33,900 bases of DNA. It comes from Gilliamella sp. App4-10. Lineage in GTDB: Bacteria > Pseudomonadota > Gammaproteobacteria > Enterobacterales > Orbaceae. Positions within the stretch are counted from its first letter, which is position 1, and every line of letters starts with the position of its first letter. The DNA lies in the NCBI RefSeq assembly GCF_001690495.1, contig NZ_LZGS01000023.1:1-33900 (forward strand). The letters run 5' to 3'. Below the pieces are notes generated by a model. That model did not search any database. It saw nothing but the letters and a program-made list of their open reading frames with translations, and was not told the origin of the DNA. The position numbers and the translations under genes were made by a program. This document shows positions 16,595 to 25,994 of this stretch, one piece after another.

Positions 16595-19045
16595 TTACGA
16601 CATTGACCCCACAACCGATAATGGTTTAACTTCAACCAGATTAGTATGCTGTGGATTCGATTTAGCAAGCACCGTTGGGCGCAATGATGTTAAACGATTA
16701 ATACAACCGCCAATATCAATCCCTGTGGCATTAGTTTTTGCCCACATCCCTTGCGGAATAGCAATAACACCTGGCAATATCCTTGGTGTAACTTTGGCGG
16801 GAATATAAAGCCGACCGCGGTCGTTATAAACCTCAACTAACTGACCGTGTTTTATTTGCCTTTGCTCAGCATCCAATGGATTAATCCAAATACGGTTAGC
16901 GACAGCTTCTCGCAATTGCGGTAAATTACTGTAAGTGGAATGGCATTGCCCCTTGGTATGAAACCCGATAAGTTGCAACGGGTACTTTTGGCGTTTTTGC
17001 TTATCTTCACTACCTTCAATTGCTGGCAAATACGCAGGAATGGGGTAGAGTATATCTTCTGCATCAAGTTCCCAATTATTGGCAATGTTAGCTAATGCTT
17101 CTGAATAAATTTCAATTTTTCCCGATGGCGTATTTAATGCATTTTGAATCGGATCATCTCTAAAGGCTTTTAAGCCAATTTGTGTATCACTATCGGCAAG
17201 TTTACGATCGATTACCCCCATACCGTCAGTATTGGCAAAAGGAGGTAAATTCGGTTCACGTTTTCGCAATTGCTCATAACAATATTCTATCCATTCATCT
17301 TGACTACGACCTTCGGTAAATTTATCTTTTATCCCCATTTTTTCGGAAAGATCGCTTAACACATCATAAACAGCACGGTTTTCCCAAAGTGGTTTAATTG
17401 CGCGTTGCATACGGATTAGATAACTATACGCTCCAGATGAATAAGAGTTATTAATCAAATCATTATTTTCAACTGATGAAACATCGGGTAACAATAAATC
17501 CGCATATCTGGCTGAAGCAGTCATATGCGTATCCCACACAAGAATAAATTCACATTTAGACTCATCTTGCAAAATCTGGTGAGTACGATTGAGATCCGAA
17601 TGCTGATTCCCTATGACATTACTGGCATAACTCCAGATAAATTTGATACCAACATCTAACTTATCTTTACCTTTCAGATATGCATTTTTAGCTGTCATAC
17701 TTGGACCATCTTCAATCGCTTTAGTCCACAAAAAGAAAGGAATACTCGTTTTAATAGGATTTGGTAAACTTAAACTCGGAACAGGATAAGTCACACTATC
17801 TCCCCAAGTTCCTATATTGGTACCAGGCTTACCAAATTGCCCAGTAATAATAGGCAAAATCATAATAGCTCTTGCGGTATGTTCACCATTTTGCCAACGT
17901 TGTACGCCATAACCTTGCGAAATCCAAGCAGCATTAGCATCGACAATATCTATCGCTAATTTACGAATCTGTGCAGCCGGAATACCCGTTTTTTTAGCTG
18001 CCCATTCTGGCGTTTTAGGTGTTCTATCATAGCCCAAACCGAGAAGGTAAGATTTGTAATCACTATAAGGTGGAGCACTATCCGGCAAAGAATCGGCATT
18101 CCAACCAATACAGTATTGATTAAGCATATTTTCATCAATACGATCTTGTTCAAGTAATGTGTAACCAATTGCGGCAACTAATGCGGCATCGGTGCCGGGA
18201 ATAATTGGGATCCACTCAGCATTATACGCAACCACACTTTCGCTACGACGGGGATCAATAATAATTACCCGCGCATTACTTTGTTCTAATGCATGAAAAA
18301 GCTCTGTAACTTGTCCGCCACCCGACATTCGGGTTTCGGCAATATTATGCCCAAACATCACAACTAGATCAGAATGCTTTATTTGATCAAGTAACGATTC
18401 TTTAGCATTACCAAAAATATAAGGCCGAATAGCCGAAATCTGTCCACTCGAATAATCACCATGATAATTTAGAAAACCACCAATCGTACTTAAAAAACGC
18501 TTACACGCATTACGTCCTGAAATATTAGCGCCGGTTGTTCCTGTTCCATATTGGTAATAAATCGCTTCGTTGCCATACTGATTAATAGTATATTTGAGTT
18601 TATTTGCCAGTAAATTAATAGCTTCACTCCACGAAATTCGTTTAAATTTACCTTCACCTCGTTGACCAATTCGCAGCATAGGATATTTTAAACGATCGGG
18701 ATCATAAGTGCGCCAACGAACCGATCTACCACGAAGACAAGGGCGAATTTGGTGCAACCCAAAGACCGAATCATTAACGCCTTCTTCTGGTGATATTTTA
18801 GTAATAATATCGTTTTTTACATGGACTTTTAAAGGACAACGACTACCACAATTCACTAAACAAGCACTATAAACAATCTTTTCTTCATCAGTAGTATTTA
18901 AAATTGTCCTATTATTCACATCATTACCGGGCTTTGCATAGGCAAAAGGTAATTGTATATTACCGGTCAGTGCGGCTACCCCACCAATGGTTAATGATTT
19001 TTGTAAAAAATCGCGTCGACTTATTTTATTTTCTGACTTACTCAT
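16595..19045 (-). CDS. dmsA: DMSO reductase catalytic molybdopterin subunit
   Basis: DmsA is the bis-MGD molybdoenzyme subunit that reduces DMSO and related S- or N-oxides in anaerobic respiration. A twin-arginine signal is clear: SRRDFLQK (9-16), a hydrophobic stretch and a likely cut near FAYA (34-37). Cluster FS0 ligands C62, C66, C70 and C103 are visible, and DYSS (197-200) contains the expected serine ligand of molybdenum. The 816 residues compare with 814 in E. coli DmsA; the paralogues YnfE and YnfF are equally plausible closest relatives, so the exact substrate is not fixed. AAGGGAA lies just before the ATG at 19045. It is first in dmsA-dmsB-dmsC(-dmsD). No FNR site of the TTGAT-N4-ATCAA form was found upstream. 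Confidence 0.95.
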   Translation of the reverse strand: MSKSENKISRRDFLQKSLTIGGVAALTGNIQLPFAYAKPGNDVNNRTILNTTDEEKIVYSACLVNCGSRCPLKVHVKNDIITKISPEEGVNDSVFGLHQIRPCLRGRSVRWRTYDPDRLKYPMLRIGQRGEGKFKRISWSEAINLLANKLKYTINQYGNEAIYYQYGTGTTGANISGRNACKRFLSTIGGFLNYHGDYSSGQISAIRPYIFGNAKESLLDQIKHSDLVVMFGHNIAETRMSGGGQVTELFHALEQSNARVIIIDPRRSESVVAYNAEWIPIIPGTDAALVAAIGYTLLEQDRIDENMLNQYCIGWNADSLPDSAPPYSDYKSYLLGLGYDRTPKTPEWAAKKTGIPAAQIRKLAIDIVDANAAWISQGYGVQRWQNGEHTARAIMILPIITGQFGKPGTNIGTWGDSVTYPVPSLSLPNPIKTSIPFFLWTKAIEDGPSMTAKNAYLKGKDKLDVGIKFIWSYASNVIGNQHSDLNRTHQILQDESKCEFILVWDTHMTASARYADLLLPDVSSVENNDLINNSYSSGAYSYLIRMQRAIKPLWENRAVYDVLSDLSEKMGIKDKFTEGRSQDEWIEYCYEQLRKREPNLPPFANTDGMGVIDRKLADSDTQIGLKAFRDDPIQNALNTPSGKIEIYSEALANIANNWELDAEDILYPIPAYLPAIEGSEDKQKRQKYPLQLIGFHTKGQCHSTYSNLPQLREAVANRIWINPLDAEQRQIKHGQLVEVYNDRGRLYIPAKVTPRILPGVIAIPQGMWAKTNATGIDIGGCINRLTSLRPTVLAKSNPQHTNLVEVKPLSVVGSMS

Positions 19046-19153
19046 CGAATTCCCTTAATATTTATATGGGATTTATTTATCATAATACTAAAAATACGAT
19101 AAAAAAACTGAAAAAGTCAAAAATAGCAGATAAATCACAATAATTAAATTGAA

Positions 19154-19168
19154 TAAGAATTATTCTTA
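19154..19168. promoter_or_regulatory. perfect 7-1-7 palindrome, Fur-box-like
   Basis: TAAGAAT-T-ATTCTTA is a perfect inverted repeat. Each half matches 5 of 7 positions of the Fur half-site TGATAAT, and it resembles natural Fur sites with a GAGAATTATTCTC core. It lies about 110 bp upstream of dmsA. Fur control of an iron-sulfur-rich reductase is plausible but only inferred. Confidence 0.4.
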
Positions 19169-19334
19169 AATAGAAAAAGAAATGAGTGCTCTCCAATACC
19201 ACCGCTGGATCTGTTCCATGTAAATTTATATTTCATGAGTCGTTTAATTTTTAGCAATAAAAAGTAAATAATCTTTACTAACCAATATGATAATTGGATT
19301 GATGATTTTAACTTGAACGCCTGTGCCATTGACC

Positions 19335-19364
19335 TTGGTCTTATTGTGTAAAGGTTGGTATAAT
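19335..19364 (+). promoter_or_regulatory. parE promoter with extended -10
   Basis: A consensus TATAAT (19359-19364) is preceded by TGG, giving the extended -10 form TGnTATAAT. TTGGTC (19335-19340) lies 18 bases upstream as a weak -35 and is part of the small palindrome GACCTTGGTC (19331-19340). The leader would be about 26 nt. Confidence 0.7.
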
Positions 19365-19396
19365 AACCGTCATTTATTAGAGTAAATAGAAAATCT

Positions 19397-21286
19397 ATGT
19401 CGCAATCTACTTATAATGCCGTTGATATTGAAGTATTAAAAGGGCTAGATCCTGTTCGTCATCGCCCCGGTATGTACACAGACACGAGTCGCCCAAACCA
19501 TTTAGGTCAGGAAGTCATTGATAACAGTGTCGACGAAGCCATCGCTGGTCATGCTCGTCAAATCAAAGTCACACTTTATGAAGATAATTCACTAGAAGTC
19601 ATTGATGATGGGCGAGGAATGCCTGTTGATATTCATCCGGAAGAAGGCGTGCCAGCAATTGAGCTATTGCTTTGCCGTTTACATGCTGGTGGTAAATTTT
19701 CGAACAAAAATTACCAATTTTCAGGTGGTTTGCATGGTGTGGGTATTTCGGTCGTCAATGCGTTATCAAAACGTGTTGATGTGACCGTTCATCGTGATGG
19801 TCAAGTGTACGAAATAGCTTTTGAAAACGGCAATAAGGTTGAGGATCTGCATGTTACTGGTACGTGTGGGCGACGTAATACGGGTACCAAAGTACATTTT
19901 TGGCCAGACGAAAAATATTTTGATTCTCCCCGATTTTCTGTCCTACGTTTGACTCATCTTCTTAAAGCCAAAGCCGTGCTTTGTCCTGGTCTTGATATTG
20001 TTTTTAAAGATAAAATCAACAAAACCGAACAACGCTGGTGTTATCAAGATGGCCTAAAAGATTATTTAATGGAATCTGTCAGTGGTTACTCACTATTACC
20101 ACCAATCCCTTTTACTGGCAGCCAAATGGGTGAAACAGAAGCCGTAGAGTGGGCACTAGTTTGGATGCCCGAAGGTGGAGAGCTATTGACTGAAAGTTAC
20201 GTTAACTTAATTCCAACGGTACAAGGTGGTACGCATGTTAATGGTTTACGTCAAGGCTTGTTAGACGCAATGCGTGAGTTTTGTGAGTTTCGCAATTTGT
20301 TACCGCGAGGCTTAAAATTAACTGCTGATGATATTTGGGAACGCTGTGCCTACGTTATTTCGGTTAAAATGCAAGAACCTCAATTTGCGGGACAAACCAA
20401 AGAGCGCTTGTCATCGCGACAAAGTGCGGCATTTGTGTCGGCTATTGTGAAAGATGCGTTTAGTCTTTGGTTAAATCAACATGTGCAAATAGCCGAATTA
20501 TTAGCTGAAATGGTAATTTCCAGTGCGCAAAAACGCTTAAAAGCGTCCAAAAAAGTCATCCGTAAAAAATTAACCAGTGGTCCAGCTTTACCGGGTAAAT
20601 TGGCTGATTGTTCATCGCAAGATTTAAGTCGTACTGAACTTTTTTTAGTGGAGGGGGATTCTGCGGGTGGATCGGCCAAACAAGCGAGAGATCGTGAATT
20701 CCAAGCCATTATGCCGCTTAAAGGTAAGATTTTAAATACTTGGGAAGTGTCATCTGACGAAGTATTAGGATCACAAGAAATTCATGATATTTCAGTAGCT
20801 ATAGGCATCGATCCTGATAGCAATGATTTAAGCCAATTACGTTATGGCAAAATTTGTATTTTAGCCGATGCTGACTCGGATGGATTACATATTGCCACCT
20901 TACTTTGTGCGTTATTTGTTCGTCATTTTCGTACCATGGTTGAGCATGGGCATGTGTTCGTTGCTATGCCTCCACTTTATCGTATCGATCTGGGTAAGGA
21001 AGTCCATTACGCCTTAGATGAAGAAGAAAAAGATGGTATTTTAGAGCAGCTTAAACGTAAAAAAGGCAAACCAAATGTACAGCGTTTTAAAGGTTTAGGG
21101 GAAATGAATCCGCTGCAGCTGCGCGAAACAACAATGGATCCCAATACGCGCCGTTTAGTGCAGCTATCCCTTGATGATGCCGAACAAACCATGGCATTAA
21201 TGGATATGCTACTTGCCAAAAAACGCGCAGAAGATCGCCGCGAATGGCTACAAGAAAAAGGCGATCAAGTTGAACTTGATGTCTAA
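19397..21286 (+). CDS. parE: DNA topoisomerase IV subunit B
   Basis: ParE is the ATPase subunit of topoisomerase IV, which unlinks daughter chromosomes. Its 629 residues compare with 630 in E. coli. The GHKL ATPase fold is shown by the EVIDNSVDEA helix and the ATP-binding loop EVIDDGRGMPVDIH (about 72-85), then GGLHGVGISVVNALS (about 110-124). The TOPRIM domain has EGDSAGGSAKQARDR (about 418-432) and DADSDG (about 492-497). The length and the lack of a long insertion in the TOPRIM domain separate it from GyrB. It sits 27 bp upstream of parC, so the two subunits of one enzyme should be made from one transcript. Confidence 0.97.
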   Translation: MSQSTYNAVDIEVLKGLDPVRHRPGMYTDTSRPNHLGQEVIDNSVDEAIAGHARQIKVTLYEDNSLEVIDDGRGMPVDIHPEEGVPAIELLLCRLHAGGKFSNKNYQFSGGLHGVGISVVNALSKRVDVTVHRDGQVYEIAFENGNKVEDLHVTGTCGRRNTGTKVHFWPDEKYFDSPRFSVLRLTHLLKAKAVLCPGLDIVFKDKINKTEQRWCYQDGLKDYLMESVSGYSLLPPIPFTGSQMGETEAVEWALVWMPEGGELLTESYVNLIPTVQGGTHVNGLRQGLLDAMREFCEFRNLLPRGLKLTADDIWERCAYVISVKMQEPQFAGQTKERLSSRQSAAFVSAIVKDAFSLWLNQHVQIAELLAEMVISSAQKRLKASKKVIRKKLTSGPALPGKLADCSSQDLSRTELFLVEGDSAGGSAKQARDREFQAIMPLKGKILNTWEVSSDEVLGSQEIHDISVAIGIDPDSNDLSQLRYGKICILADADSDGLHIATLLCALFVRHFRTMVEHGHVFVAMPPLYRIDLGKEVHYALDEEEKDGILEQLKRKKGKPNVQRFKGLGEMNPLQLRETTMDPNTRRLVQLSLDDAEQTMALMDMLLAKKRAEDRREWLQEKGDQVELDV

Positions 21287-21313
21287 CAAACAGAATGATT
21301 TAGAGGAACAATA

Positions 21314-23542
21314 ATGAGTGAGATAACTCATGACGGAGTAGAAGTCCAGTCGCTACGTACCTTTACCGAAAGCGCCTATTTAAACTACTCAATGTATGTC
21401 ATTATGGATCGCGCACTACCGTTTATTGGTGACGGTCTCAAACCCGTGCAACGACGCATTGTCTATGCCATGTCAGAACTAGGTCTAAATGCGCAAGCAA
21501 AATTTAAAAAATCAGCACGTACCGTAGGTGATGTGCTTGGTAAATATCATCCTCATGGTGATAGTGCCTGTTATGAAGCTATGGTACTAATGGCACAACC
21601 ATTTTCATATCGCTATCCATTAGTTGATGGACAAGGTAACTGGGGGGCGCCAGATGATCCTAAATCATTTGCTGCCATGCGTTATACCGAATCACGCTTA
21701 TCAAAATATGCTGAATTATTATTAGGTGAGTTAGGGCAAGGAACGGTTGATTATACACCAAACTTTGATGGTACTTTACAAGAGCCAAAAATGTTACCAG
21801 CTAGACTACCGAATATTTTATTAAATGGTACAACGGGTATCGCCGTTGGTATGGCAACCGATATTCCTCCACACAATATTCGTGAGGTGGCAAATGCCGC
21901 AATTATGCTGGCAGATAAACCTAATGCAACATTAAGCGAAGTAATGGCTCACATACAAGGACCTGATTTTCCGACCGAAGCTGAGATTATTACGCCACCT
22001 GATGACATTGCGAAAATCTATAAAACAGGGCGTGGCTCAATTCGTATGCGTGCGGTTTGGAAAAAAGAAGATGGAGATATTGTGATTACAGATCTCCCCC
22101 ATCAAGTGTCGGGCGCTAAAATCCTAGAACAAATTGCTTCTCAAATGCGAGCCAAAAAGCTACCTTTAATTGAAGATTTACGCGATGAGTCGGATCACGA
22201 AAATCCAACTCGTTTAGTGATTGTGCCACGTTCAAATCGAGTCGATTTAGAACAAGTGATGGATCATCTATTTGCAACAACTGATCTCGAAAAAAGTTAC
22301 CGCGTTAATATGAATATGATTGGGCTTGATAACCGCCCGTCAGTCAAAGGCTTGATTGAAATTCTTACTGAATGGCTAGAATATCGCAAAACCACTGTCA
22401 CTCGTCGCCTAAATTATCGTTTAGATAAAATTCTAAAAAGACTACATATCCTTGATGGCTTATTGATTGCATTTTTAAATATTGATGAAGTGATCGAAAT
22501 TATTCGCAATGAAGATGAACCGAAACAAGAATTAATTAGCCGTTTTGCATTAACCGATATTCAAGCTGAAGCAATTTTAGAGTTAAAACTCCGTCATTTA
22601 GCCAAACTTGAAGAAGTACGTATTAAAGGTGAACAAAGTGAGCTTGCAAAAGAACGTGATCATCTGCAAGCTTTGTTAGCTTCGCCTAAAAAACTGAGTA
22701 ATTTAATTAAAAAAGAGCTAAAAGAGGATGCTGAAAAATATGGTGATAAGCGCCGTTCACCGATCGTTGAGCGCAGAGAAGCTAAAGCTATTAGTGAACA
22801 AGAGTTAACACCATCTGAACCCGTGACGGTGATTTTATCGGAAATGGGCTGGGTTAGAACCGCTAAAGGTCATGACATTGATGCTACAGGTTTAAGTTAT
22901 AAAGCGGGTGATAGCTTTAAAGTCGCCGCGAAAGGAAAAAGCAATCAGCCAGTTATCTTTATCGACTCAACAGGTCGTAGTTATGCTATAGAGCCAAATA
23001 CCTTACCATCTGCCCGAAGCCAAGGTGAACCCTTAACTGGTAAACTAGCGCTACCTGCGGGCGCAACGATTGAACATGTGCTGATGTGTCAAAATGATAA
23101 TCAAAAATTCTTACTCGCATCCAGTGCGGGTTATGGTTTTATTTGTCAATTTAGTAATTTAGTTGCTCGCAACCGTAACGGTAAGGCGGTTATCAATTTG
23201 CCAAATAATGCAAAAATACTCACACCTATGGAAATTCTATCTGAAGATAGTTTACTGCTGTCTATTACTCAAGCAGGTCGAATGCTCATCTTTCCTGTAC
23301 GGGATTTACCCGAGTTGACCAAAGGTAAAGGTAATAAAATTATATCCCTTTCAGGGATTGATGATAGCCTTGCTTATATAAAACTAATTACATCAGAAAC
23401 ATCAATAACTTTATATGTTGGTAAACGCAAACTTACGCTAAATCCTGCTGATTTACAAAAATTTAGAGCAGAACGTGCGCGTAAAGGAAATGCTTTGCCA
23501 CGCGGTTTACAAAAAATAGATCGAATTGAGGTAAACGAATAA
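21314..23542 (+). CDS. parC: DNA topoisomerase IV subunit A
   Basis: ParC is the DNA-cutting subunit of topoisomerase IV. The active-site tyrosine is Y124 in [11 protein letters not shown]. The quinolone-determining region [15 protein letters not shown] keeps S84 and E88, equivalent to E. coli S80 and E84, so the common resistance changes are absent. Its 742 residues compare with 752 in E. coli, with the N-terminal winged-helix/tower part up to about 480 followed by a beta-pinwheel C-terminal domain. AGAGGAA precedes the ATG. djlA begins one base after its stop codon. Confidence 0.97.
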   Translation: MSEITHDGVEVQSLRTFTESAYLNYSMYVIMDRALPFIGDGLKPVQRRIVYAMSELGLNAQAKFKKSARTVGDVLGKYHPHGDSACYEAMVLMAQPFSYRYPLVDGQGNWGAPDDPKSFAAMRYTESRLSKYAELLLGELGQGTVDYTPNFDGTLQEPKMLPARLPNILLNGTTGIAVGMATDIPPHNIREVANAAIMLADKPNATLSEVMAHIQGPDFPTEAEIITPPDDIAKIYKTGRGSIRMRAVWKKEDGDIVITDLPHQVSGAKILEQIASQMRAKKLPLIEDLRDESDHENPTRLVIVPRSNRVDLEQVMDHLFATTDLEKSYRVNMNMIGLDNRPSVKGLIEILTEWLEYRKTTVTRRLNYRLDKILKRLHILDGLLIAFLNIDEVIEIIRNEDEPKQELISRFALTDIQAEAILELKLRHLAKLEEVRIKGEQSELAKERDHLQALLASPKKLSNLIKKELKEDAEKYGDKRRSPIVERREAKAISEQELTPSEPVTVILSEMGWVRTAKGHDIDATGLSYKAGDSFKVAAKGKSNQPVIFIDSTGRSYAIEPNTLPSARSQGEPLTGKLALPAGATIEHVLMCQNDNQKFLLASSAGYGFICQFSNLVARNRNGKAVINLPNNAKILTPMEILSEDSLLLSITQAGRMLIFPVRDLPELTKGKGNKIISLSGIDDSLAYIKLITSETSITLYVGKRKLTLNPADLQKFRAERARKGNALPRGLQKIDRIEVNE

Positions 23543-23543
23543 T

Positions 23544-24392
23544 ATGTCTCTTATTTGGGCCATTATCACAGGCTTTGTATTGAGCCTTGTACTAAAAAAT
23601 GGGTGGGGTTTTATAATTGGGTTATTTATTGGTCCAATGCTTTATCAAAAATTTTGTAATAAATTAACCGAACAAAAAACCAAAGCAAACCCAGAACTTT
23701 ACTTAACAGTTGTTTTTGAAGTCCTTGGTCATTTAAGTAAAGCAAAAGGCGTGGTTACGCAAGATGATATCAATCTTGCTCGACAATTTATGAACCGATT
23801 ACAACTCGATAACAACAGCCGAAAACTAGCACAAGACTCTTTTAATCGAGGAAAAGCGAGTGACTATCCTTTGCGATTGCGGCTAAAAGAACTTTATACG
23901 CAATACCGTTTCAGGCGCAACGTATTAAATATCTTTTGTGAACAGTTGATTCAAGCCGCATTAGTTGATGGGATTTTGGATGAAAAAGAACAAAAGATCC
24001 TATTTATTGTGGCTGATGAATTCAATATTCCTCGTCAACAAATGGCAATGTATATTCAAATGATGATGGGCAGTTATCATTTTCATCAACAAAACGATAA
24101 CCGCCAGCAAAATCAGCGTAATGAATATCAACACCGTAATAATCATTACGGCAATTATCAGGGACGTTCAGCACAATCAGATCTACAAAATGCTTATAAA
24201 GTTTTAGGTATTAACTCATCAGCCGAAATCACGGAAATAAAAAGAGCTTATCGTAAATTAATGAATGAACATCATCCGGACAAATTAGTCTCAAAAGGCT
24301 TACCGAAAGAGATGCTTGAAGCAGCCAAAAAACGCGCGCAAGAAATTCAAGCGGCTTATGATCTTATCAAAGCATCTCGTGGTTTTAAATAG
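23544..24392 (+). CDS. djlA: membrane-anchored J-domain co-chaperone DjlA
   Basis: DjlA is a DnaK co-chaperone held in the inner membrane by one N-terminal segment (about residues 3-32, with glycines typical of its dimerising helix). A TerB-like helical domain follows (about 50-175), with FEVLGHLSKAKGVVTQDD matching E. coli. A Q/N/H-rich linker covers about 175-210, and the C-terminal J domain (about 213-282) has HPD at 244-246, needed to stimulate DnaK ATPase. The 282 residues compare with 271 in E. coli, and the C-terminus SRGFK matches its QKGFK. The start overlaps the parC end almost exactly, with GAGGTAA inside parC as its ribosome site, so it is coupled to parC. In E. coli djlA is elsewhere. 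Confidence 0.95.
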   Translation: MSLIWAIITGFVLSLVLKNGWGFIIGLFIGPMLYQKFCNKLTEQKTKANPELYLTVVFEVLGHLSKAKGVVTQDDINLARQFMNRLQLDNNSRKLAQDSFNRGKASDYPLRLRLKELYTQYRFRRNVLNIFCEQLIQAALVDGILDEKEQKILFIVADEFNIPRQQMAMYIQMMMGSYHFHQQNDNRQQNQRNEYQHRNNHYGNYQGRSAQSDLQNAYKVLGINSSAEITEIKRAYRKLMNEHHPDKLVSKGLPKEMLEAAKKRAQEIQAAYDLIKASRGFK

Positions 24393-24403
24393 AGATTAAC
24401 ATC

Positions 24404-25852
24404 ATGATGCATTGGCGCTCAATCCTTCGAATTATTGGGTTATTAATTGCCCTATTATCGATTTTCATGTTACTACCGGCACTTATTGCCTTAATCTATC
24501 GTGATGGTGCTGGTGCAATCTTTGTTCGTTCATTTTTTGCTGCATTGATATTAGGATGTTTATTATGGTTACCTAACCGTCACCACCGCCATGAACTAAG
24601 CACGCGTGAAGGCTTTTTTATTGTCGTACTGTTTTGGATTGTGCTAGGTTCAATCGGCGCCTTTCCTTTTATTTTTGATACACATATTAACTTAAATTTA
24701 ACTACCGCATTTTTTGAATCATTTTCAAGTCTAACCACAACAGGTGCTACCACAATTGTTAAATTAGATCACCTACCTAAAGCTTTACTTTTTTATCGCC
24801 AATTACTGCAATGGCTGGGTGGTATGGGTATTATCGTACTAGCCGTTGCAATTTTACCATTGTTAGGCGTAGGGGGAATGCAACTTTATCGAGCTGAAAT
24901 TCCCGGACCACAAAAAGACAGCAAAATGCGCCCTCGCATTGCTGAGACGGCAAAAACACTCTGGTCAATTTATATTTTGCTGACAACACTTTGTGCAATT
25001 TGCCTTTGGCTGGCTGGCATGAATATATTTGATGCAGTGTCACATAGCTTTTCAACAATATCGATGGGGGGATTTTCAACCCACGATGATAATCTTGCTT
25101 ACTTTAATAGCGCCACAATCAATTACATTGTCACTCTCTTTTTAATTTTATCGGGTTGTAACTTTGCACTACATTTTGCCGCATTAAGTGGATTTTCAAT
25201 TAAGGTTTATTGGCGAGATCAAGAGTTTAGAACTTTTATTTTTATTCTGGCTGTATTAATAGCGATTTGTATATTTGGCATTTACTTTTATCAACCAGAA
25301 CGGAATATAAGCATAGATAAAATAGTCCTGCAAGTTGTATCAGTTGCGGCAACGGTTGGTTTTACAGTAGATGATATCAACACATGGCCATCATCCTTGC
25401 CTATTTTTTTATTGTGTGCTTCATTTATTGGTGGTTGTGCGGGTTCAACGGGTGGCGGTTTAAAAGTGGTTCGTGTGTTAATTTTATTTATGCAAGGCTC
25501 ACGTGAATTAAAACGCCTTATCCACCCTAATGCTATTTATACGTTAAAATTAAATAATCGCGTGGTTTCTGAACGCATTATCGAAGCGGTTTGGGGATTC
25601 TTTTCAGCATATGCATTAGTCTTTTTAGTCAGTTTATTTATTATTATGGCAACCGGCATTGATACTACTGATTCTTTTTACATTGTTGCATCATCACTGA
25701 ATAATTTAGGGGTTGGTCTTGGTAGTGTAAGCGATAATTTTGCCAGTGTCAGTGATATAGTAAAATGGGTAATGGTTGTTGACATGTTATTTGGACGATT
25801 AGAAATATTTACCTTATTGGTTTTATTTACGCCAACATTTTGGCGAAGCTAA
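24404..25852 (+). CDS. trkH: Trk potassium uptake protein, TrkH family
   Basis: TrkH is the inner-membrane potassium channel subunit gated by the cytoplasmic nucleotide-binding TrkA, which is not in this window. Its 482 residues compare with 483 in E. coli TrkH; the close paralogue TrkG is similar in size, so the symbol follows the commoner member. Four degenerate selectivity-filter loops are visible: TTTGATT, STISMGGFST, AATVGFTVDD and SSLNNLGVGLG. About ten hydrophobic helices fit the 4 x (TM-pore-TM) plan plus an N-terminal pair. It begins 11 bp after djlA, so it may be the fourth gene of the parE-parC-djlA transcript. ATG at 24404 and 24407 are equally possible. Confidence 0.93.
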   Translation: MMHWRSILRIIGLLIALLSIFMLLPALIALIYRDGAGAIFVRSFFAALILGCLLWLPNRHHRHELSTREGFFIVVLFWIVLGSIGAFPFIFDTHINLNLTTAFFESFSSLTTTGATTIVKLDHLPKALLFYRQLLQWLGGMGIIVLAVAILPLLGVGGMQLYRAEIPGPQKDSKMRPRIAETAKTLWSIYILLTTLCAICLWLAGMNIFDAVSHSFSTISMGGFSTHDDNLAYFNSATINYIVTLFLILSGCNFALHFAALSGFSIKVYWRDQEFRTFIFILAVLIAICIFGIYFYQPERNISIDKIVLQVVSVAATVGFTVDDINTWPSSLPIFLLCASFIGGCAGSTGGGLKVVRVLILFMQGSRELKRLIHPNAIYTLKLNNRVVSERIIEAVWGFFSAYALVFLVSLFIIMATGIDTTDSFYIVASSLNNLGVGLGSVSDNFASVSDIVKWVMVVDMLFGRLEIFTLLVLFTPTFWRS

Positions 25853-25886
25853 CTTTATACTTAAACACGCACTTTCCTGAAGAATT

Positions 25887-25915
25887 TTGACAAAAAATGT
25901 AATTTTTATAAATAT
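25887..25915 (+). promoter_or_regulatory. candidate yegH promoter
   Basis: A perfect TTGACA (25887-25892), a 17-base spacer and AAATAT (25910-25915) lie about 80 bp before the yegH ATG. The -10 is weak, though the surrounding AT-rich sequence offers nearby variants. The leader would be about 73 nt and contains two small hairpins. Confidence 0.5.
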
Positions 25916-25955
25916 TTTATTGATTATTTAGTCAATTACAGACAGAATTATAACG

Positions 25956-25989
25956 CAGCATGTGCTGTATTTATTAGAGGTAATCACCT
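25956..25989 (+). promoter_or_regulatory. yegH leader hairpins covering the ribosome-binding site
   Basis: CAGCA-TG-TGCTG (25956-25967) is followed by AGGT-AATC-ACCT (25978-25989). The 5' arm of the second contains most of AGAGG, the only Shine-Dalgarno-like sequence, which lies an unusually long 14 nt before the ATG. Folding would hide the site yet also shorten the effective distance. The role is unknown. Confidence 0.4.
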
Positions 25990-25994
25990 GACAT

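Larger units (their letters stand above)
19046..19396. other. 351-bp divergent control region between dmsA and parE
   Basis: The region holds the dmsA leader, a Fur-like palindrome (19154-19168), a G+C-richer patch at about 19184-19220 that I cannot explain, and the parE promoter. A 61-codon frame on the minus strand (19144-19329) has a poorly spaced ribosome site, low-complexity composition and no recognisable family; I do not call it a gene. A candidate dmsA -35 (TTGACT on the minus strand, near 19115) lacks a convincing -10. Confidence 0.55.

Noticed and set aside
19144-19329. 61-codon frame on the minus strand upstream of dmsA
   Set aside because: Low-complexity product, AAGG only three bases from the ATG, and it overlaps the parE promoter; not convincing as a leader peptide or gene.
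21545-21600. Quinolone-resistance change in ParC
   Set aside because: The residues equivalent to E. coli S80 and E84 are unchanged; the same holds for K43 and K88 of S12 with respect to streptomycin.
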